The notes under the pieces were generated by a model. It was given only the letters and a program-made list of their open reading frames with translations, was not told where the DNA came from and did no database searches. Below, piece after piece: positions 35,766 through 49,045 of a stretch of DNA of 64,000 bases. Both the position numbers and the translations under genes were made by a program. The DNA is taken from NCBI GenBank assembly GCA_964058805.1, contig CAXKVV010002169.1, positions 124,001 to 188,000 on the forward strand, read 5' to 3'. Numbering within the stretch: position 1 is the first letter of the stretch; each line of letters begins with the position of its first letter. The stretch is from Schoenoplectus triqueter (Eukaryota; Streptophyta; Magnoliopsida; Poales; Cyperaceae).

Positions 35766-36600
35766 TGTTCAGTATATTTAATAGTGGATACAATTCATAT
35801 AGTGGTAGAGAGAAGAGATGAAGGAAACAAACAAGTTCTTATCTGAAAAACTCTTTATAATTCTCTATTATATTATCTCTCTTGCATTGTCTTACAAAAC
35901 AACAGATTATAACTCTACTAGTAAACGTACCCGTTCTTACGCGCGGACCCTTATATTTATGACAATGTATCTTTTAACTGCAGCAATCAATATTTATACT
36001 TAAAAATAGTAATGAAATCTTATGTATTATTATTGACAAGCAATATTTTCTATATTATATACATCATTATTATTGTCTGCAAATCAAAAGAGGAAAATAT
36101 CGCATCTATGACTTTCTCCATTGACAGGTATCACCGTATCATCTGATGCCCATATAAAATTTCAGTCCACTACTTCCTCCCATCTCCAATCTGTAACATA
36201 AAGAAATAATTGAATCATCTTTTATTAAAAAGAGTATAAAGTAAATTAATCAAAATACGAAAAAAGAGCACCTTGATGGCATTTAGTAAAAAAAATTACT
36301 ATAACCATAAAGTGAAAAGTCAAATGTATAAAAATTTTTAAAACGTAATTAAAAAGTGATTAAAATCAGTTATTAAAAACAATGTAAAGGTGAAGATATT
36401 ATGACATATCTACAAGGCAAATTCAGATCAAACATGAAATATAATTCTTCTATCAGATCAAACACATTCAATTCAAATTAACTATACTTTAAACTCTACA
36501 AAAATCTCAGCTATAAATGTATATGCTATACTCCCATATGATGCCTAGCATCATGTGGAATTTTTTTTTCTAAAATAATTATGTGATGCCCAACTATTAC

Positions 36601-38050
36601 CTCACAAATCGCATATTACTTCCACCCAGATTTCCGTAAGGGTTGGTAAAATTCATGCCATGCTGGCTTCTTCGGTTCCCATCTCGCCTAGTCCTAAATT
36701 TGGAGGTGCGACTTTCCAGATTAACATTCACTTTTGGTGGTGAGCTGAAGCAAAATGACTTTACAACTCCCTACAGATCAAACAACTAATTATCTCACAT
36801 CGTAAATAAAAAGATTTAAGTAGTTGTTTATTTACTATATAAACATTCTAAATGAAGATATGCACGACATAAAAGTAAACACAAGTTTTTCAAAAGCAAT
36901 ACTACATAAACAGTCTAAATGAAGTATATGCACAACATAAAGTAAACACAAGTTTTTCAAAAGCAAAAAAATCAAATTACCTTTAGATTTAGCCCATGCA
37001 CATTAAAGACTGACATGATTTGATGCGAGTTGTGAAGAACTTGTATGCACTTTTTGCATATTGAGACAAATAATAGTTTTCGCCAATAGTTCTCTCCTGC
37101 AAAATTAGCGAAAGAATAACACTAAGTTACTTTTACCAAATATTTTTCAAATTCTAATCATTGGAAGTGATCATTAAAAACATTACTATCTAATAGTGAT
37201 TCCAACTTAAGTGTCCAGTCTATCCAACTTTTATTTTTCTATAAAATTTCAAAAGAACAATACGCAAATCATTTGGAAAGCAAATTTGACCACTGTATAT
37301 GCAAGCTGGGTAAAAACAGTGGCCATAAAAAATCCAAAAATGCTTTAGCAACATACACATGAATATCGTCATACCAAGAGAGCTTGGAGGGATAATGACT
37401 TAGTTATGTCAATCTTCTACGTTATGACCGACACCTTGGCTTCCTGCAAAATAAGTATGACAGTTAAAAACATATTGCGTCAGCTTGAGAGTAGGTGATT
37501 GCAGTAAGTAAATAAAACTTAGAATATTTTTTACAATGTTGCAGTTGCAGAGTTGGTACAACTCAGAATATTTTTTACAATGTTGATAAGTAAATAAAAC
37601 TTGATAATTCAATCACTAATAATACCTTCAAGCAAGGAATAAAAGTAAGCTTCTGGATCAACAAAAATAGTAGTGCTTCTCCTTGGCCACCTTCCCCACA
37701 AGTTGTTCGACCAACCCTATGGATATACATTTGACATCACAAAATCATGTCAAAATTCATACTCAACTGACCAAATAAATAAAGTTTAACAATTTGAAAG
37801 AAAACACAAAAATTTGAAACCAAGTGAAACTTCAGGTTCCTGAGGGGCAACATATTGCACTACCCAGTCCTACAAGGAACATGTGAGCATTTATACAAAA
37901 ATTAAAGGGATAGAATGAGCAATAAAAAAATTTCTAAGATTAAATTTGAGGAAGGGAACAAACCACAGAGGGAATATTAATTTCACGTGCAGTGACATAA
38001 GTGCATAGTAAGATGTCGCTCTTGGCTTGAATAAAACCATGCAGGTTGAC
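36601..38050 (-). pseudogene. Captured HAS1/DDX18-type DEAD-box RNA helicase exons
   Basis: Six minus-strand exon-like blocks with introns between them follow the order of the C-terminal half of a DDX18/HAS1 helicase (plant RH27/RH51 type). 37972-38050 encodes SDILLCTYVTAREINIPSV (motif V region). 37829-37869 encodes DWVVQYVAPQEPE. 37626-37731 encodes YIHRVGRTTCGEGGQGEALL (motif VI, with TARG changed to TTCG). 37390-37446 encodes EAKVSV. 36981-37099 encodes ENYYLSQYAKSAYK and, after a frameshift, SVFNVHGLNLK. 36601-36770 encodes FCFSSPPKVNVNLESRTSKF. Intact proteins of this family work in nucleolar ribosome assembly. Here the N-terminal motifs are absent and stops and frameshifts are present. 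The fragment has the same orientation as the Helitron. Confidence 0.75.
36847..36973. repeat. Imperfect tandem duplication (period about 67 bp) inside the Helitron
   Basis: TCTAAATGAAG...AACACAAGTTTTTCAAAAGC occurs twice in a row with small differences, in an intron-like part of the captured helicase. Confidence 0.7.
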
Positions 38051-38449
38051 TATTAGACCGTCCAATGAAAGACTATTATTGAAAAAAAAATATGAAAAGA
38101 AAAAGCACGTGGCTACCAAAGTGTATGAACCACTCCCTTCAATGATTTTCTATAAATAAATAGATCATATTAAATTAAGGCTAGTTTAAGTTGTTTCTTG
38201 CAGAAGTAGGAAGAAATAAGTACAGACGATATAATTTGTATTTTACAGTAGTTTTCCGGTCTTGAGATTTGCATGTATGCATAATGCTCCTTCAACACAC
38301 TCACACTGGGATAATAATACGATGATAAAAGTAATAAAATTACCAAAATAACTAATCTGATGGTAAGTAAAGGAGAGGAGTTTGTTTTTTATTGCTAAGA
38401 TCTGGCCAATTGTAAGCCATCTCCATCTAACAGCCTACGGTTAGAATTT

Positions 38450-38572
38450 ATTTTGGATTTTTTGAAGATGTGAATTGATAATTTATCCTCTTAAATACAC
38501 TTTTAACGCCAATATTAAATGATTTATCATCTCCAGTTATTTCTACTTTTTCGCCTGAATCATTCCAACTCA
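38450..38572 (+). repeat. Inverted copy of the Helitron 5' subterminal region
   Basis: It matches the reverse complement of about 39678-39793 (TTTTGGATTTTTT, GATGTGAATTGA, CTCTTAAATACACTTTTAAC, CTCCAGTTATTTCTACTTTT). The 5' region of a related Helitron therefore lies here in the opposite orientation to the main element. Confidence 0.8.
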
Positions 38573-39677
<1,105 letters not shown>

Positions 39678-40151
39678 CTAATTCCAACGAAAAAGTAGAA
39701 ATAACTGGAGAGGATAAACCATTTAATATTAGCGTTAAAAGTGTATTTAAGAGGGTAAAATTGTCAATTCACATCTTAAAAAATCCAAAACAAATGGATA
39801 GTCCATTCCTTCGGTCCTTTTTAAGATAGTGAGATTTATAGAGCCAAAACATCAAAAGAAAACTCTATAATTCGTAATAAATATAAAAACAGAAAACTAA
39901 ACAGCCCAGTCAAATCTGACCTATCTCTATTAAAATTGTCATAATTTTCTCTAGAAAACTCCAATCGACTTCAAACTTGAACCATTAAAAATTAGACTTT
40001 AAGAGCTTTAAATCCATAGCTCATATACCTAAGAAAAGGTTCGGATGGTTTGTCAAAATTCCTAATGAATCAGCCTTAAATTATATTAACTGGACAACAA
40101 ACTTCAAAAAAATATTAATTAAGTTTATATTTTCAACATCCCCTCTTAAAC

Positions 40152-40559
40152 TTAATTATTTCTGGCTTGCATCCCGAGCAACTTCTTGAACTTGTTGAAG
40201 AGTTCTGCTGGTAGTGGTTTGGTGAATATGTCCGCCACTTGATCACGACTCGCCACATGAGTCATCTCCACATCGTCATTCTTCACATGTTCTCGTATGA
40301 AGTGAAAACGCACATCTATGTGCTTGCTCCTTTCATGATGCACCGGATTTTTCGCCAACTCAATTGCCGACTTGTTATCTACTCGAATATTCGTCGCCTT
40401 CTCTTGAGAAAAGTTCATCTCCTTTAGTAACTTGCGTAGCCAAAGCGAGTGACATACGCAAGAAGATGCAGCAACATACTCCGCTTCACATGTGGACAAA
40501 GTAACAATAGGTTGCTTCTTAGAGAGCCATGTAAATGCCATGCTTCCCATGAAAAACAC
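40152..40559 (-). pseudogene. Copia D RNase H
   Basis: The frame shows FTWLSKKQPIVTLSTCEAEY, SLWLRKLLKEM, DNKSAIELAKNPVHHERSKH and the C-terminal DQVADIFTKPL, standard Copia RNase H blocks with catalytic Glu and Asp in place. The link to RT (40586) has a frameshift near 40570-40590, where LLDIPIVIGVEI replaces the usual GYSDSDWSGDLDD-type sequence. Confidence 0.88.
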
Positions 40560-40585
40560 AAAGCCCGAAGTGCTCTTCCGATCAT

Positions 40586-41743
40586 CTAAATCTCCACTCC
40601 AATCACTATCGGAATATCCAACAAGATAAACTCATTAGTATGAGAATAAAATAAGGCATGAGATAATGTACCTTTGACATAGCGAAGAATTCGCTTTATG
40701 GCTTTCCAATACGTCATTTTCGGCTCCTCCATATATCGGCTCACCAAGCCAACTCCATAAGCAATATCCGGTCTTGTGCACGTCAAATAACGCAAGCTTC
40801 CAACCAAGCTTCTATATAGTGTTGCGTCAACCGTCTTTCCTTCATCATATCGAGACAATTTCGTCCCACTCTCAACCGGAGTATTTACGGGATTACACTC
40901 ATCCATCTTAAACTTCTTTAAAATCTTCTTTGCATATGCTTCTTGTGAAACAAAAATTCCAGAATTTTCTTGTCTCACTTCTAACCCCAAAAAATAAGAC
41001 ATGAGACCCAAATCGGTCATCTCAAACTCCTTTGTCATTTCCAACTTAAACTTCTCAATCATATCTCTATTATTTCCCGTAAAAATCAAATCATCTACAT
41101 ACAAGGTCACAAATAAAATGTCATCTTTTTGTACCTTCAAATATAGCGCATGCTCATATGGGCATTGCACAAACCCATGCTCCTTGAAGTATGCATCAAT
41201 TCGAGTGTTTCATGCCCTTGGCGCTTGCTTCAACCCGTACAACGCCTTCTTTAACTTCAATACCATGTGCTCTTTGTCAACTTTCACATAACCGGAAGGT
41301 TGCTCGATGTAGACTTCTTCTTCAAGCACTCCATTTAGAAATGCCGATTTCACGTCCATTTGAAAAATGCTCCATTTGTTTTGAGCCGCCAACGAGATTA
41401 GTAGTCGGATTGTCTCCATTCTTGCTACCGGGGCAAACACCTCTTCATAATCAATCCCCGCATTTTGCTTGTACCATTTCGCCACTATTCTCGCCTTGTA
41501 TCTTTCAACCTCACCTTGCGCATTTATCTTTTTCTTATAAACCCATTTAACACCAATCGTCTTGTGACCCTTGGGTAACATCGCAAGTTCCCAAGTGTCG
41601 TTTTTCTCGATTGTTTTCATCTCCTCTTGCATAGCGGCTTGCCACTTCTCATCTTTTACGGCTTGCTCGAATGTGATGTCCTCCGCATCCGCCAAAAGAC
41701 ACACCAAATGCAATTCACTTGTCGCCTCGTATATTTCTCGCAA
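40586..41743 (-). pseudogene. Copia D reverse transcriptase (frameshifted)
   Basis: The 41743-41210 frame carries [40 protein letters not shown] and [11 protein letters not shown]. It breaks near 41205 and continues in 41170-40586 with LYVDDLIFTGNN (YVDD about 41090-41101), MTDLGLMSYFLGLEV and RSLVGSLRYLTCTRPDIAYG. It would copy element RNA into cDNA; this copy cannot make a continuous protein. Confidence 0.88.
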
Positions 41744-41863
41744 ATTCCTTGTCTTTGGTGTCCTTGGCTCATCTTCATCATCGGATAAAGGTGAAGATGG
41801 TTCGGCTTGTGATGTTGTCGATGTAGTTGTGCTTGTCGGTGTAGAGATAATTGTTGATGTCGC

Positions 41864-42760
41864 TTATTTTCCTTCTTCATGAAACATCTCCTCCATGGAA
41901 CTCCAATTCCACATGCTTTCTTCATTGACCTGCACATCACAACTCACATGTACCTTTTTAGTAAGCGGATCATAAAAATTGTACGCCTTAGATTTCTCAT
42001 CATAGCCAATAAAAATCAGCTTCTTGCTCTTATCATCAAGTTTTGTGCGCTTTTGATCTGGAACGTGAGCATAAGCCACACTTCCGAACACCTTCAAATG
42101 AGCTACTGATGGCTTCACACCGCACCATGCTTCTTGTGGGGTAATATTCTCCAAACTCGCTGTAGGACATCGATTTTGCAAGTAAACCGCACACCTCACC
42201 GCTTCAGCCCAAAATTCCTTCGGCATATTTTTGCTCTTTAATATGCTTCGAACCATGTCGAGTATGGTCCGATTTTTTCTTTCCGCCACTCCATTTTGTT
42301 GAGGTGAATAAGGGGTTGTTAAGAACCTTTTAATACATTTTTGTTCACAAAAATTCACAAACTCCTTTGATGTAAATTCACCGCCTCTATCGGATCTCAA
42401 TTTTTTTATGCATTCACCACTTAAGTTTTCAACAAGCACTTTAAACTTCTTAAAAATAAAAAATACTTCAGATTTCTCCTTTAAAAAATATACCCAATTT
42501 CTTCGAAAAAAGTCATCAATAAAGGTAATAAGTACCGGTGTTTACCAAGTGAATTAAGGGTTATTGGGCCACAAATATCGGTATGAACCAATTCAAGCAC
42601 CTTCTTTGCACGATAACTTACTTCTTTTGGAAAAGAATTCCTTGGTTGCTTTCCTAACACGCAACCTTCACATAATTTGTCACTATGATCTATGTGTGGT
42701 ATATTTTTTACCATTGTTTTATTTGATAATTGCCTCAAACCACCAAAATTAAGATGTCCA
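41864..42760 (-). pseudogene. Copia D integrase (frameshifted)
   Basis: From 42738 down: QLSNKTMVKNIPH...LCEGCVLGKQPRN (zinc region), LELVHTDICGPI (first Asp), then a break near 42480. 42439-41864 carries KKLRSDRGGEFTSKEF (second Asp), PQQNGVAERKNR (Glu) and the C-terminal YDEKSKAYNFYDP block. The upstream His block (rc of about 42740-42760, GHLNFGGL) is in another frame. Confidence 0.85.
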
Positions 42761-42777
42761 AACCGTAAATGTCACAA

Positions 42778-43221
42778 CTAAGTCATATCTTCTACACATG
42801 CCTTTAAACATCTTCCTTGAACATTCACCAAATTCAACTTAAACATACGATTTTTGGTCATTTCTACTTGGGCTAGCAACCGATTATCTTGGTCTCTCAA
42901 ATAAAGTGTTCTTTCTTTCATAAAAACTGTGTAACCACGTTCTAACAATTGTCCCAAACTCAAAATATTACTCTTCATATCCGGCACATAATAAACATTA
43001 GAGATAAACCTCTCATTTCCATCTTTACACTGAATAAGAATTTCACCTTGGCCTTTAACTTTCACTTTTGAGGCATCTCCAAATGATACATGGCCTTCTA
43101 CAATCTTCTCTATCTTGGTATACATGTGCTTGTAGCCACACATATGATTGCTTGCACCGATATCCAAATACCACACCGACTCGTTGTTGGAGTCAGCCTC
43201 CTTGCTTGCTAGTAATACCAC
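42778..43221 (-). pseudogene. Copia D protease region
   Basis: A 147-codon frame with WYLDIGASNHMCG, where the catalytic triplet Asp-Thr-Gly is changed to Asp-Ile-Gly, then VSFGDASKVKVKGQGEI, NVYYVPDMKSNILSLGQL and the end of the protease/linker. The Thr-to-Ile change alone would be expected to harm activity. Confidence 0.85.
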
Positions 43222-43261
43222 ACCATCACCTCATTTCTCTTTTTTTTCTCATCATCTTTCT

Positions 43262-44181
43262 TTTCATTGTAATAACACTCCGCTGCATAATGACCATACT
43301 TTTTGCAAGAGTAACATTGAACATTATATTTACTTGATCTTCCTCTTCCTCGACCTCGGCCTCCGCCGTATGAGATCGATTGATTCTTTTCTTCCTTGTT
43401 CTCTTCTTGTCCTCTACCACGGCCTCTACTGCGGCCTCTACCTCGACCTCTAAAGCCATCACGGCCTCTTCCACAACCACCTTCATCGTTTCCCGGCTTG
43501 TCTTCTTTTAGTGTTACCTTAGCTTGAAGTGCTTACTCTTACACCTCTTGCTTCTTCTTTTTCTTTCTTTGTTCATGTGCCTCTAATGAACTTGAGAGCT
43601 CATCCACCGTCATTTCTGCCAAATTCTTAGACTCTTCTATGGCACACACAACATTCTCAAAATCATTGGTTAATGACCTTAATATTTTCTCTACTACTCT
43701 ATTTTCACTTCTCTTCACCATTTCTTTTGAGTTGGTTCACCACCATTTCTACCCGTGTGTTATAATCCGATATACTTTCCGACTCTTTCATTCTTAAAGT
43801 TTCAAACTCACCTCTAAGTGTTTGTAAGCGAACTTGCTTCACTCGGTCCGCTCCTTTGTATGCCTTTTCAAGAGTCTCCCATGCTTCTTTTGAAGTCTTC
43901 GCACCGGTTTTCTTCTCAAAGCCCGACTCATCAACCGCCTGGTACATCAAGTAGAGCGCGATTTTGTCTTTCTTGCGTGACTCCTTCAACTCTTTCACTT
44001 GATTATTCGTCAAGCCTTGCAAGGTCGCATGTTCGGTATAGCCAAGCTCAACGACTTTCCACACATCTTGCGAGCCGAGTAGCGCCTTCATGTGTATGCA
44101 CCAATTTTCATAGTTGGTCTTCGAAAGTCGCAAGCATGATACATGCCCGACACCTCCAATGGTTGCACCGTTATTGGCCAT
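43262..44181 (-). pseudogene. Copia D gag (frameshifted)
   Basis: The start codon (44179-44181) directly follows the primer site. 44181-43705 encodes LRLSKTNYENWCIHMKALLG, AVDESGFEKKTGAKTSKEAW and VKQVRLQTLRGEFETLRMKE. After a break near 43705-43730, 43700-43539 continues with [18 protein letters not shown] and [15 protein letters not shown]. An RG-rich stretch follows, and a CCHC knuckle (CYSCKKYGHYAAEC, about 43269-43310) lies in a further frame. The order core, basic region, knuckle is the normal one. Confidence 0.88.
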
Positions 44182-44194
44182 GGCTCTGATACCA
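44182..44194 (-). other. Copia D primer binding site
   Basis: Minus strand TGGTATCAGAGCC, three bases after the 5' LTR and immediately followed by the gag ATG. Confidence 0.9.
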
Positions 44195-44197
44195 ATT

Positions 44198-44652
44198 TGT
44201 TGAGTATATTTAATAGTTGATACAATTCATATAGTGGTAGAGAGAAGAGATGGAGGAAACAAACAAGTTCTTATCTGAAAAATTCTTTGTAATTCTCTAT
44301 TATATTATCTCTCTTGCATTGTCTTACAAAACAACAGATTATAACTCTATTTATAGAGCCAAAACATAAAAAAAAACTCTAGAATTCGTAATAAATATAA
44401 AAACAGAAAACTAAGCAGCCCAGTCAAATCTGACCTATCTCTATTAAAATTGTCATAACTTTCTCTAGAAAACTTCAATCGACTTGAAACTTAAACCATT
44501 AAAAATTAGACTTTAAGAGCTTTAAATCCATAGCTCATATACCTAAAACAAGGTTCGGATGGTCTGTCAAAATTTCTAATGAATCAGCCTTAAATTATAT
44601 TGACTCGACAACAAACTTGAAGAAAATATTAATTAAGTTTATATTTTCAACA
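44198..44652 (-). repeat. Copia D 5' LTR (right)
   Basis: 455 bp, uninterrupted; TGTTGAGTATATT to TTTTCAACA. It contains the CTATAAATAGAG block (minus strand, about 44346-44357) that the Helitron splits in the other LTR. Confidence 0.9.
44346..44357 (-). promoter_or_regulatory. TATA-like box of the Copia D 5' LTR
   Basis: The minus strand reads CTATAAATAGAG, the likely core promoter of Copia D. Confidence 0.55.
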
Positions 44653-44657
44653 ATTTT

Positions 44658-45310
44658 AAGATCCATAGCTTTTCCAAGTGATAACTATACATACTCAGAT
44701 TATTAAGGGACCACCTATGTGTTACAATCTGGCACAAGTAACGATTTTGGCCCTTTTTGTTTTTTTTTTAATTACATGAAGTCCATGTTCCGAATTTACC
44801 AACATTTTATTTTATTGATTAAAAAAATGAAAAAAAAAAATCTGAGCATTTGGAGTGGAAATTACGGAATCCAAAGAATAGAATAACTCAAATAAAAAAA
44901 TTCATACCTCATAGCCTCGTAACAACAATCACTCCAACATTACTTAGCTATTCTCATCCGCCGCTTTCATACCGCTAATGAAATCTGAACCAATAGACTT
45001 AGCTCATATCTTCTTCTCCTTCAAGATTTTCAAAGTCTTGTATATTCACAGCATAGAGATTTATGCCTCATTCCGACTCTTCTCCAACTGCTCAGACGTC
45101 GTGAGATGACGATGCATCCACTTCGGAGGAGGAGAGATCGGTATAGAGAGGAGCTTGGTCAAAATCAAGTGAAAGAGAGCAGCAGATATGAGAGGGGGGA
45201 ATACGATTTGGCAGCCACAATTAGCTAAAGAGGGAAATGACCCTGACCGAATAAGAGTAATGAAAAACATCGGGCATAAACTCGGGCAAGGGGCAGAATT
45301 AGTTGCTAAA
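44658..45310. other. MULE right interior
   Basis: Between Copia D and the right inverted repeat. It has a moderately GC-rich stretch (45000-45310) with short overlapping frames on both strands (for example 45061-45387 minus) but no domain I recognise. It may be MULE subterminal DNA or a small captured fragment. Confidence 0.4.
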
Positions 45311-45410
45311 GTTAAAAAAATAAAATCTGAACCGTTCACTGAATCGAACGGTCTCAACAAAACTATGGCACGACGCTGCCATAGCAAATTATGGCAGCAG
45401 ATCCGGATCC
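45311..45410 (-). repeat. Right terminal inverted repeat of the MULE
   Basis: The reverse complement starts GGATCCGGATCTGCTGCC and matches the left arm at 2772-2871. Confidence 0.85.
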
Positions 45411-45420
45411 GACCAAGGAC
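45411..45420. repeat. Right target-site duplication of the MULE (GACCAAGGAC)
   Basis: Exact copy of 2762-2771, directly outside the right inverted repeat. Confidence 0.85.
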
Positions 45421-47340
45421 TAAGCGAAAATGAAATGGAGAATGACTGCCTAGTATTTCTCAATGGACGAAAATATCCTATTGTTCATTTTTGGGTGACC
45501 GGCTATTGCCTCATGGGTAACCGACTGTTCACTTGAGAAACCGGCTGAAAATTTGTTTGGACCATTCGATTAAAGTAATCAGACGATTTAAAAGTTAGTC
45601 CTCATTGAAGCTCAGCTCTAAAATTATAAGCTAAACTCTTTTATAAAATTTGTTGCTCCCACGCTCTTTTTTCTTGCTTCTCAGTTCTCCGTATTTGGAA
45701 AAATATAAAGAGTCCTTTAAATTTATATATTGCGCTGGATTTATATGTTATGCTGGTATGACTCGGTGCAGTACCAGCTCAGAATAAAAAATGATATCCA
45801 CAATGAAAGCCGAACACAAAACTGGTAATGAATTATCATGTCGGCTATCATGCTCTTGAGAAATTTCCAATTCTGATACCAAAAAATAGAACTCACATAC
45901 CAAGTGCATATGCATTGATATCATGATATCAATGCATCATGGGCCAAATTAACTCGCACGATTGGTTTGGTATTCGGACCAAGTAATGCTATAGAAGGAA
46001 ACAAAGGAATATAAGTTAGGAATGTGTAAGACCAAAAAATTCATTGTTTTCAACAAATCTACTTATTTAATTTTGATAAAGGGGCAGTATTTTTTATTGT
46101 CACAAATATTTCACAACATTTCAATGTAATTAAAATTCTATAACTTACCATTTTGCATAGATATTGCTCCTGAGAAGATACAAGGTACTGACGCCTGAGA
46201 AGGTGCGAGGTACTGGCGCCCAATCACCCCCATTTCCTTGTGGCGATGAATGTTTCATCAGCACCTCGAGTGTTCAGTTAGTAACTGATTGATGGATAGT
46301 GAAGAAAGAGAGAATCGATAGAGTGCCGAGATCAAGAGAGAGGGTAGGGCCATCATGGTGGTTATATTGGCTCACAATCGGAAGACAAGTATGACTCCCT
46401 ACTTTGCCTCATTTCGTTTAGAAGGAAAATGAACAGATAACAGCATGCTAACAAACAGATAAGGGAGAAGTATAATATCAATTTTGCCCTTTTATAAATA
46501 AATGGTTGTGATTAATCCCGATAAAATTTTGAATAAAAAAAATTTAATCCATGGCAGAACAACTCAAATAATTAACTATATATTATGAAATGAGTAAATT
46601 CCAGTGTGCATTTCACTTTTACAATATATTTAATCCTTACAGTATATATTTTTAAAAAATATTATTTAAATAAAAATAAAAATCATGGATGTGTTTTTTA
46701 ATAATTTAAATAGGATGGGTATCAAATTTAAAATAATTTTCGATATTAATAAATTATTCATCATGGTTTTATTGGAACTCTACCATAAAAAATTTTGAAC
46801 TCCATATATACAGCTATTTTTTTAATACTAGAGCAATGGAGAAAAAACGAAACAGAGAGCTGTGTTGAAGAAATTAAGAGAGAGGATTCAAAAATGGGAA
46901 GAAAGAGTAATGTCAATGCGAATGGCTATAACGCTGAGTAGAACCGAATTGGATCAAATTTAAAATTGACTCATTAATTAAATGAGTCAAAGATATTTGT
47001 TTGAAATTGATTCGCTCAATGAGCGTGCCAAATTACCTCATTAATAGCTCATTTAATAATTTATAATATTAGAGCAAAACAAAAAATATTAATTACAGAA
47101 AAATTATATACATATTTCATACAATAATTTCATATATACTGAATTATAATTTATATAATACATTAAAATTCAAAATAATTAACAAGTCTAAAAAAACTTA
47201 GTGAGTCAAGTCAGTTCTAATTTAAGCTTAGTTTATTAACTTAGTCAGTTTAACGAAAGAAGCAAATTCGATGCTAATGAACTACGAGCGATCCATGAGT
47301 TACCAAGTTTTCTAACAATCGTGAATATCGTGATCACAGA
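45421..47340. other. Non-coding interval
   Basis: 1.9 kb of AT-rich DNA with no gene seen. It holds a 25-bp tandem pair at 46169-46218 (CCTGAGAAGATACAAGGTAC, then CCTGAGAAGGTGCGAGGTAC), which could be a decayed coding piece. Confidence 0.5.
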
Positions 47341-47850
47341 CAAGTTACTAAAAAAGAAATTTTTATATATAGAGAGAGAGAAAGAGAGTTTGGTTACTGT
47401 GTAGAGTTTGACTACGGTGCTACACATAGCATGGATGACCCAAGTGCTACGGACCGTTTTCTTCGTCTTCAAAGTTTACATAGTTGATCTGACAAGTTAA
47501 AATATTTTTTATATGAAAATCTAGTTGCAGATCAAATTTTATATTTTTTAGGAATTTTTTTACTATTTTTAAGATAGGTAGAAAGTTATTTGATTTAATT
47601 ATTATGAGTCATTCAAAAAGAGTCATTTTCTAGATATATTAAAAAATAGTAAAAAAATCTTAAAAAATATAAAATTTAGTCTCTAACTAGATTTTTATAT
47701 GAAAAATATTTTGACAGGTCGGATCGACCATTTACACTTTGAAGACGGAGAAACGGTCCGTAGCACATGGCACATCCGTGCTATGCATAGCACCCTAGCC
47801 AAACACACACACACACACTCTCTCTCTCTATATAGAGAGAGATAGATAGA
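47341..47850. mobile_element. Foldback MITE 1
   Basis: The two halves are reverse complements over about 200 bp each: GTGCTACGGACCGTTTTCTT and TATTTTTTAGGAATTTTTTT on the left match GTGCTACGGACCGTTTCTCC and TATTTTTTAAGATTTTTTTA in the reverse complement of the right. Both arms end in GA/CT or CA microsatellites. There is no coding capacity. It is related in sequence to the foldbacks at 52935 and 53525. Confidence 0.8.
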
Positions 47851-48262
47851 CGATTGTGAAAACGTTTGCATTTCAACCGATATGCAAACAGATCAAAAAT
47901 TATATTTCAAAATCTCAAAAATTTTAATTTATGATTTCCATTAAATTCTTTATATAAAAACCTTGTGGGATAAAAAACTTTGGAGTGTTTTGAGTTTTTT
48001 AAACCACTCTTTTGATTTTTTTTGAAAAAACAACACAAATATTAAATATTTATTATTATTTTTACAGGTGTTTTTCAAAAATCCAAAAGAGTGGCTTAAA
48101 AAACTCAAAACACTTCAAATTTTTATATCCTTAAGGTTTTTATGAAGAATTTAATGGAAATCATAAATTAATTTTTTTGAGATTTTAAAATATAGTTTTT
48201 GATCCGTTTGCATATCGGTTGAAATGCAAACATTTTCACAATAGTCTACCTCTCTCTCTTAT
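47851..48262. mobile_element. Foldback MITE 2
   Basis: The left arm starts GACGATTGTGAAAACGTTTG and the reverse complement of the right arm starts GACTATTGTGAAAATGTTTG. Similarity runs through ATTTCAACCGATATGCAAAC to the centre near 48050. It is a different family from MITE 1. Confidence 0.8.
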
Positions 48263-48464
48263 ATATATATAATTTTTCTCCAATTATTTCAAATAGATCA
48301 AATCCAATTCAAATTGATTAGATATAAAGATCGTATTAAAAATTGAGACTATTCCACTGCAACTTGGATGAGACCTTTGGTTTCCCATTGGCGCTCCACA
48401 TATAAATGGATATTTAGTGGGTAATTAAATATTTATTAATTAGTTTTAATATTTTAAGCAAAGT

Positions 48465-48725
48465 ATTTCACACTCAAATCTATATGACCGATTTTTAACC
48501 GTTCAATTTAATCTCTATATGAAAATTATTAAAAAATTATTAAATTTTATAAATTTTTAGCATTTATTTGCTATTTTTTCATCCAAAAATATGAAATTTT
48601 CTCATGTAAAATTAACAAATAAATTCTAAAAAACAAAATTTTTTTGGCTAATATATTTTTATATGGAGATTAGATTGAACTGTTTGAATCAGTCGTATCT
48701 AATTTAAAATTAGAGATTTGGGGAA
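48465..48725. mobile_element. Foldback MITE 3
   Basis: GTTCAATTTAATCTCTATAT on the left pairs with the reverse complement GTTCAATCTAATCTCCATAT on the right. The arms are roughly 100 bp and imperfect. Confidence 0.65.
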
Positions 48726-48749
48726 ACATCATCCAACGTTGTGCTTCGG

Positions 48750-49045
48750 ACCCAGATCTCTAATTACAAGTTAGATATAATCGATCTCAATCGCCGAATC
48801 TAATCTCCATATGAAAATAAATTAGCAAATCAAAATTTATTTTTTCATAATTTATTTATAATTTTTCAGATGGAAAAAAATGATTTGACATGAAAATTAT
48901 GATTAGTCCAAAAAAATTTCTATGTAAAACAAAATAGTGAATAAATTATAAAAAAATATATAATCTGATTTTCTAATACATTTTCATATGAAGATTAAAC
49001 TGAATAGTTTGAATCAGTCATGTCTAGTTTGAAATCGGAAATCCT
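48750..49045. mobile_element. Foldback MITE 4 (same family as MITE 3)
   Basis: GAATCTAATCTCCATATGAA on the left pairs with the reverse complement CAGTTTAATCTTCATATGAA on the right. The outer parts (TTAGATATAATCGATC and TAGACATGACTGATT) also pair imperfectly. Confidence 0.65.

Noticed and set aside
36601..38050. A host RNA helicase gene at this locus
   Set aside because: Only the C-terminal exons are present, they carry stops and frameshifts, and they lie wholly inside a Helitron that itself sits inside a Copia LTR.
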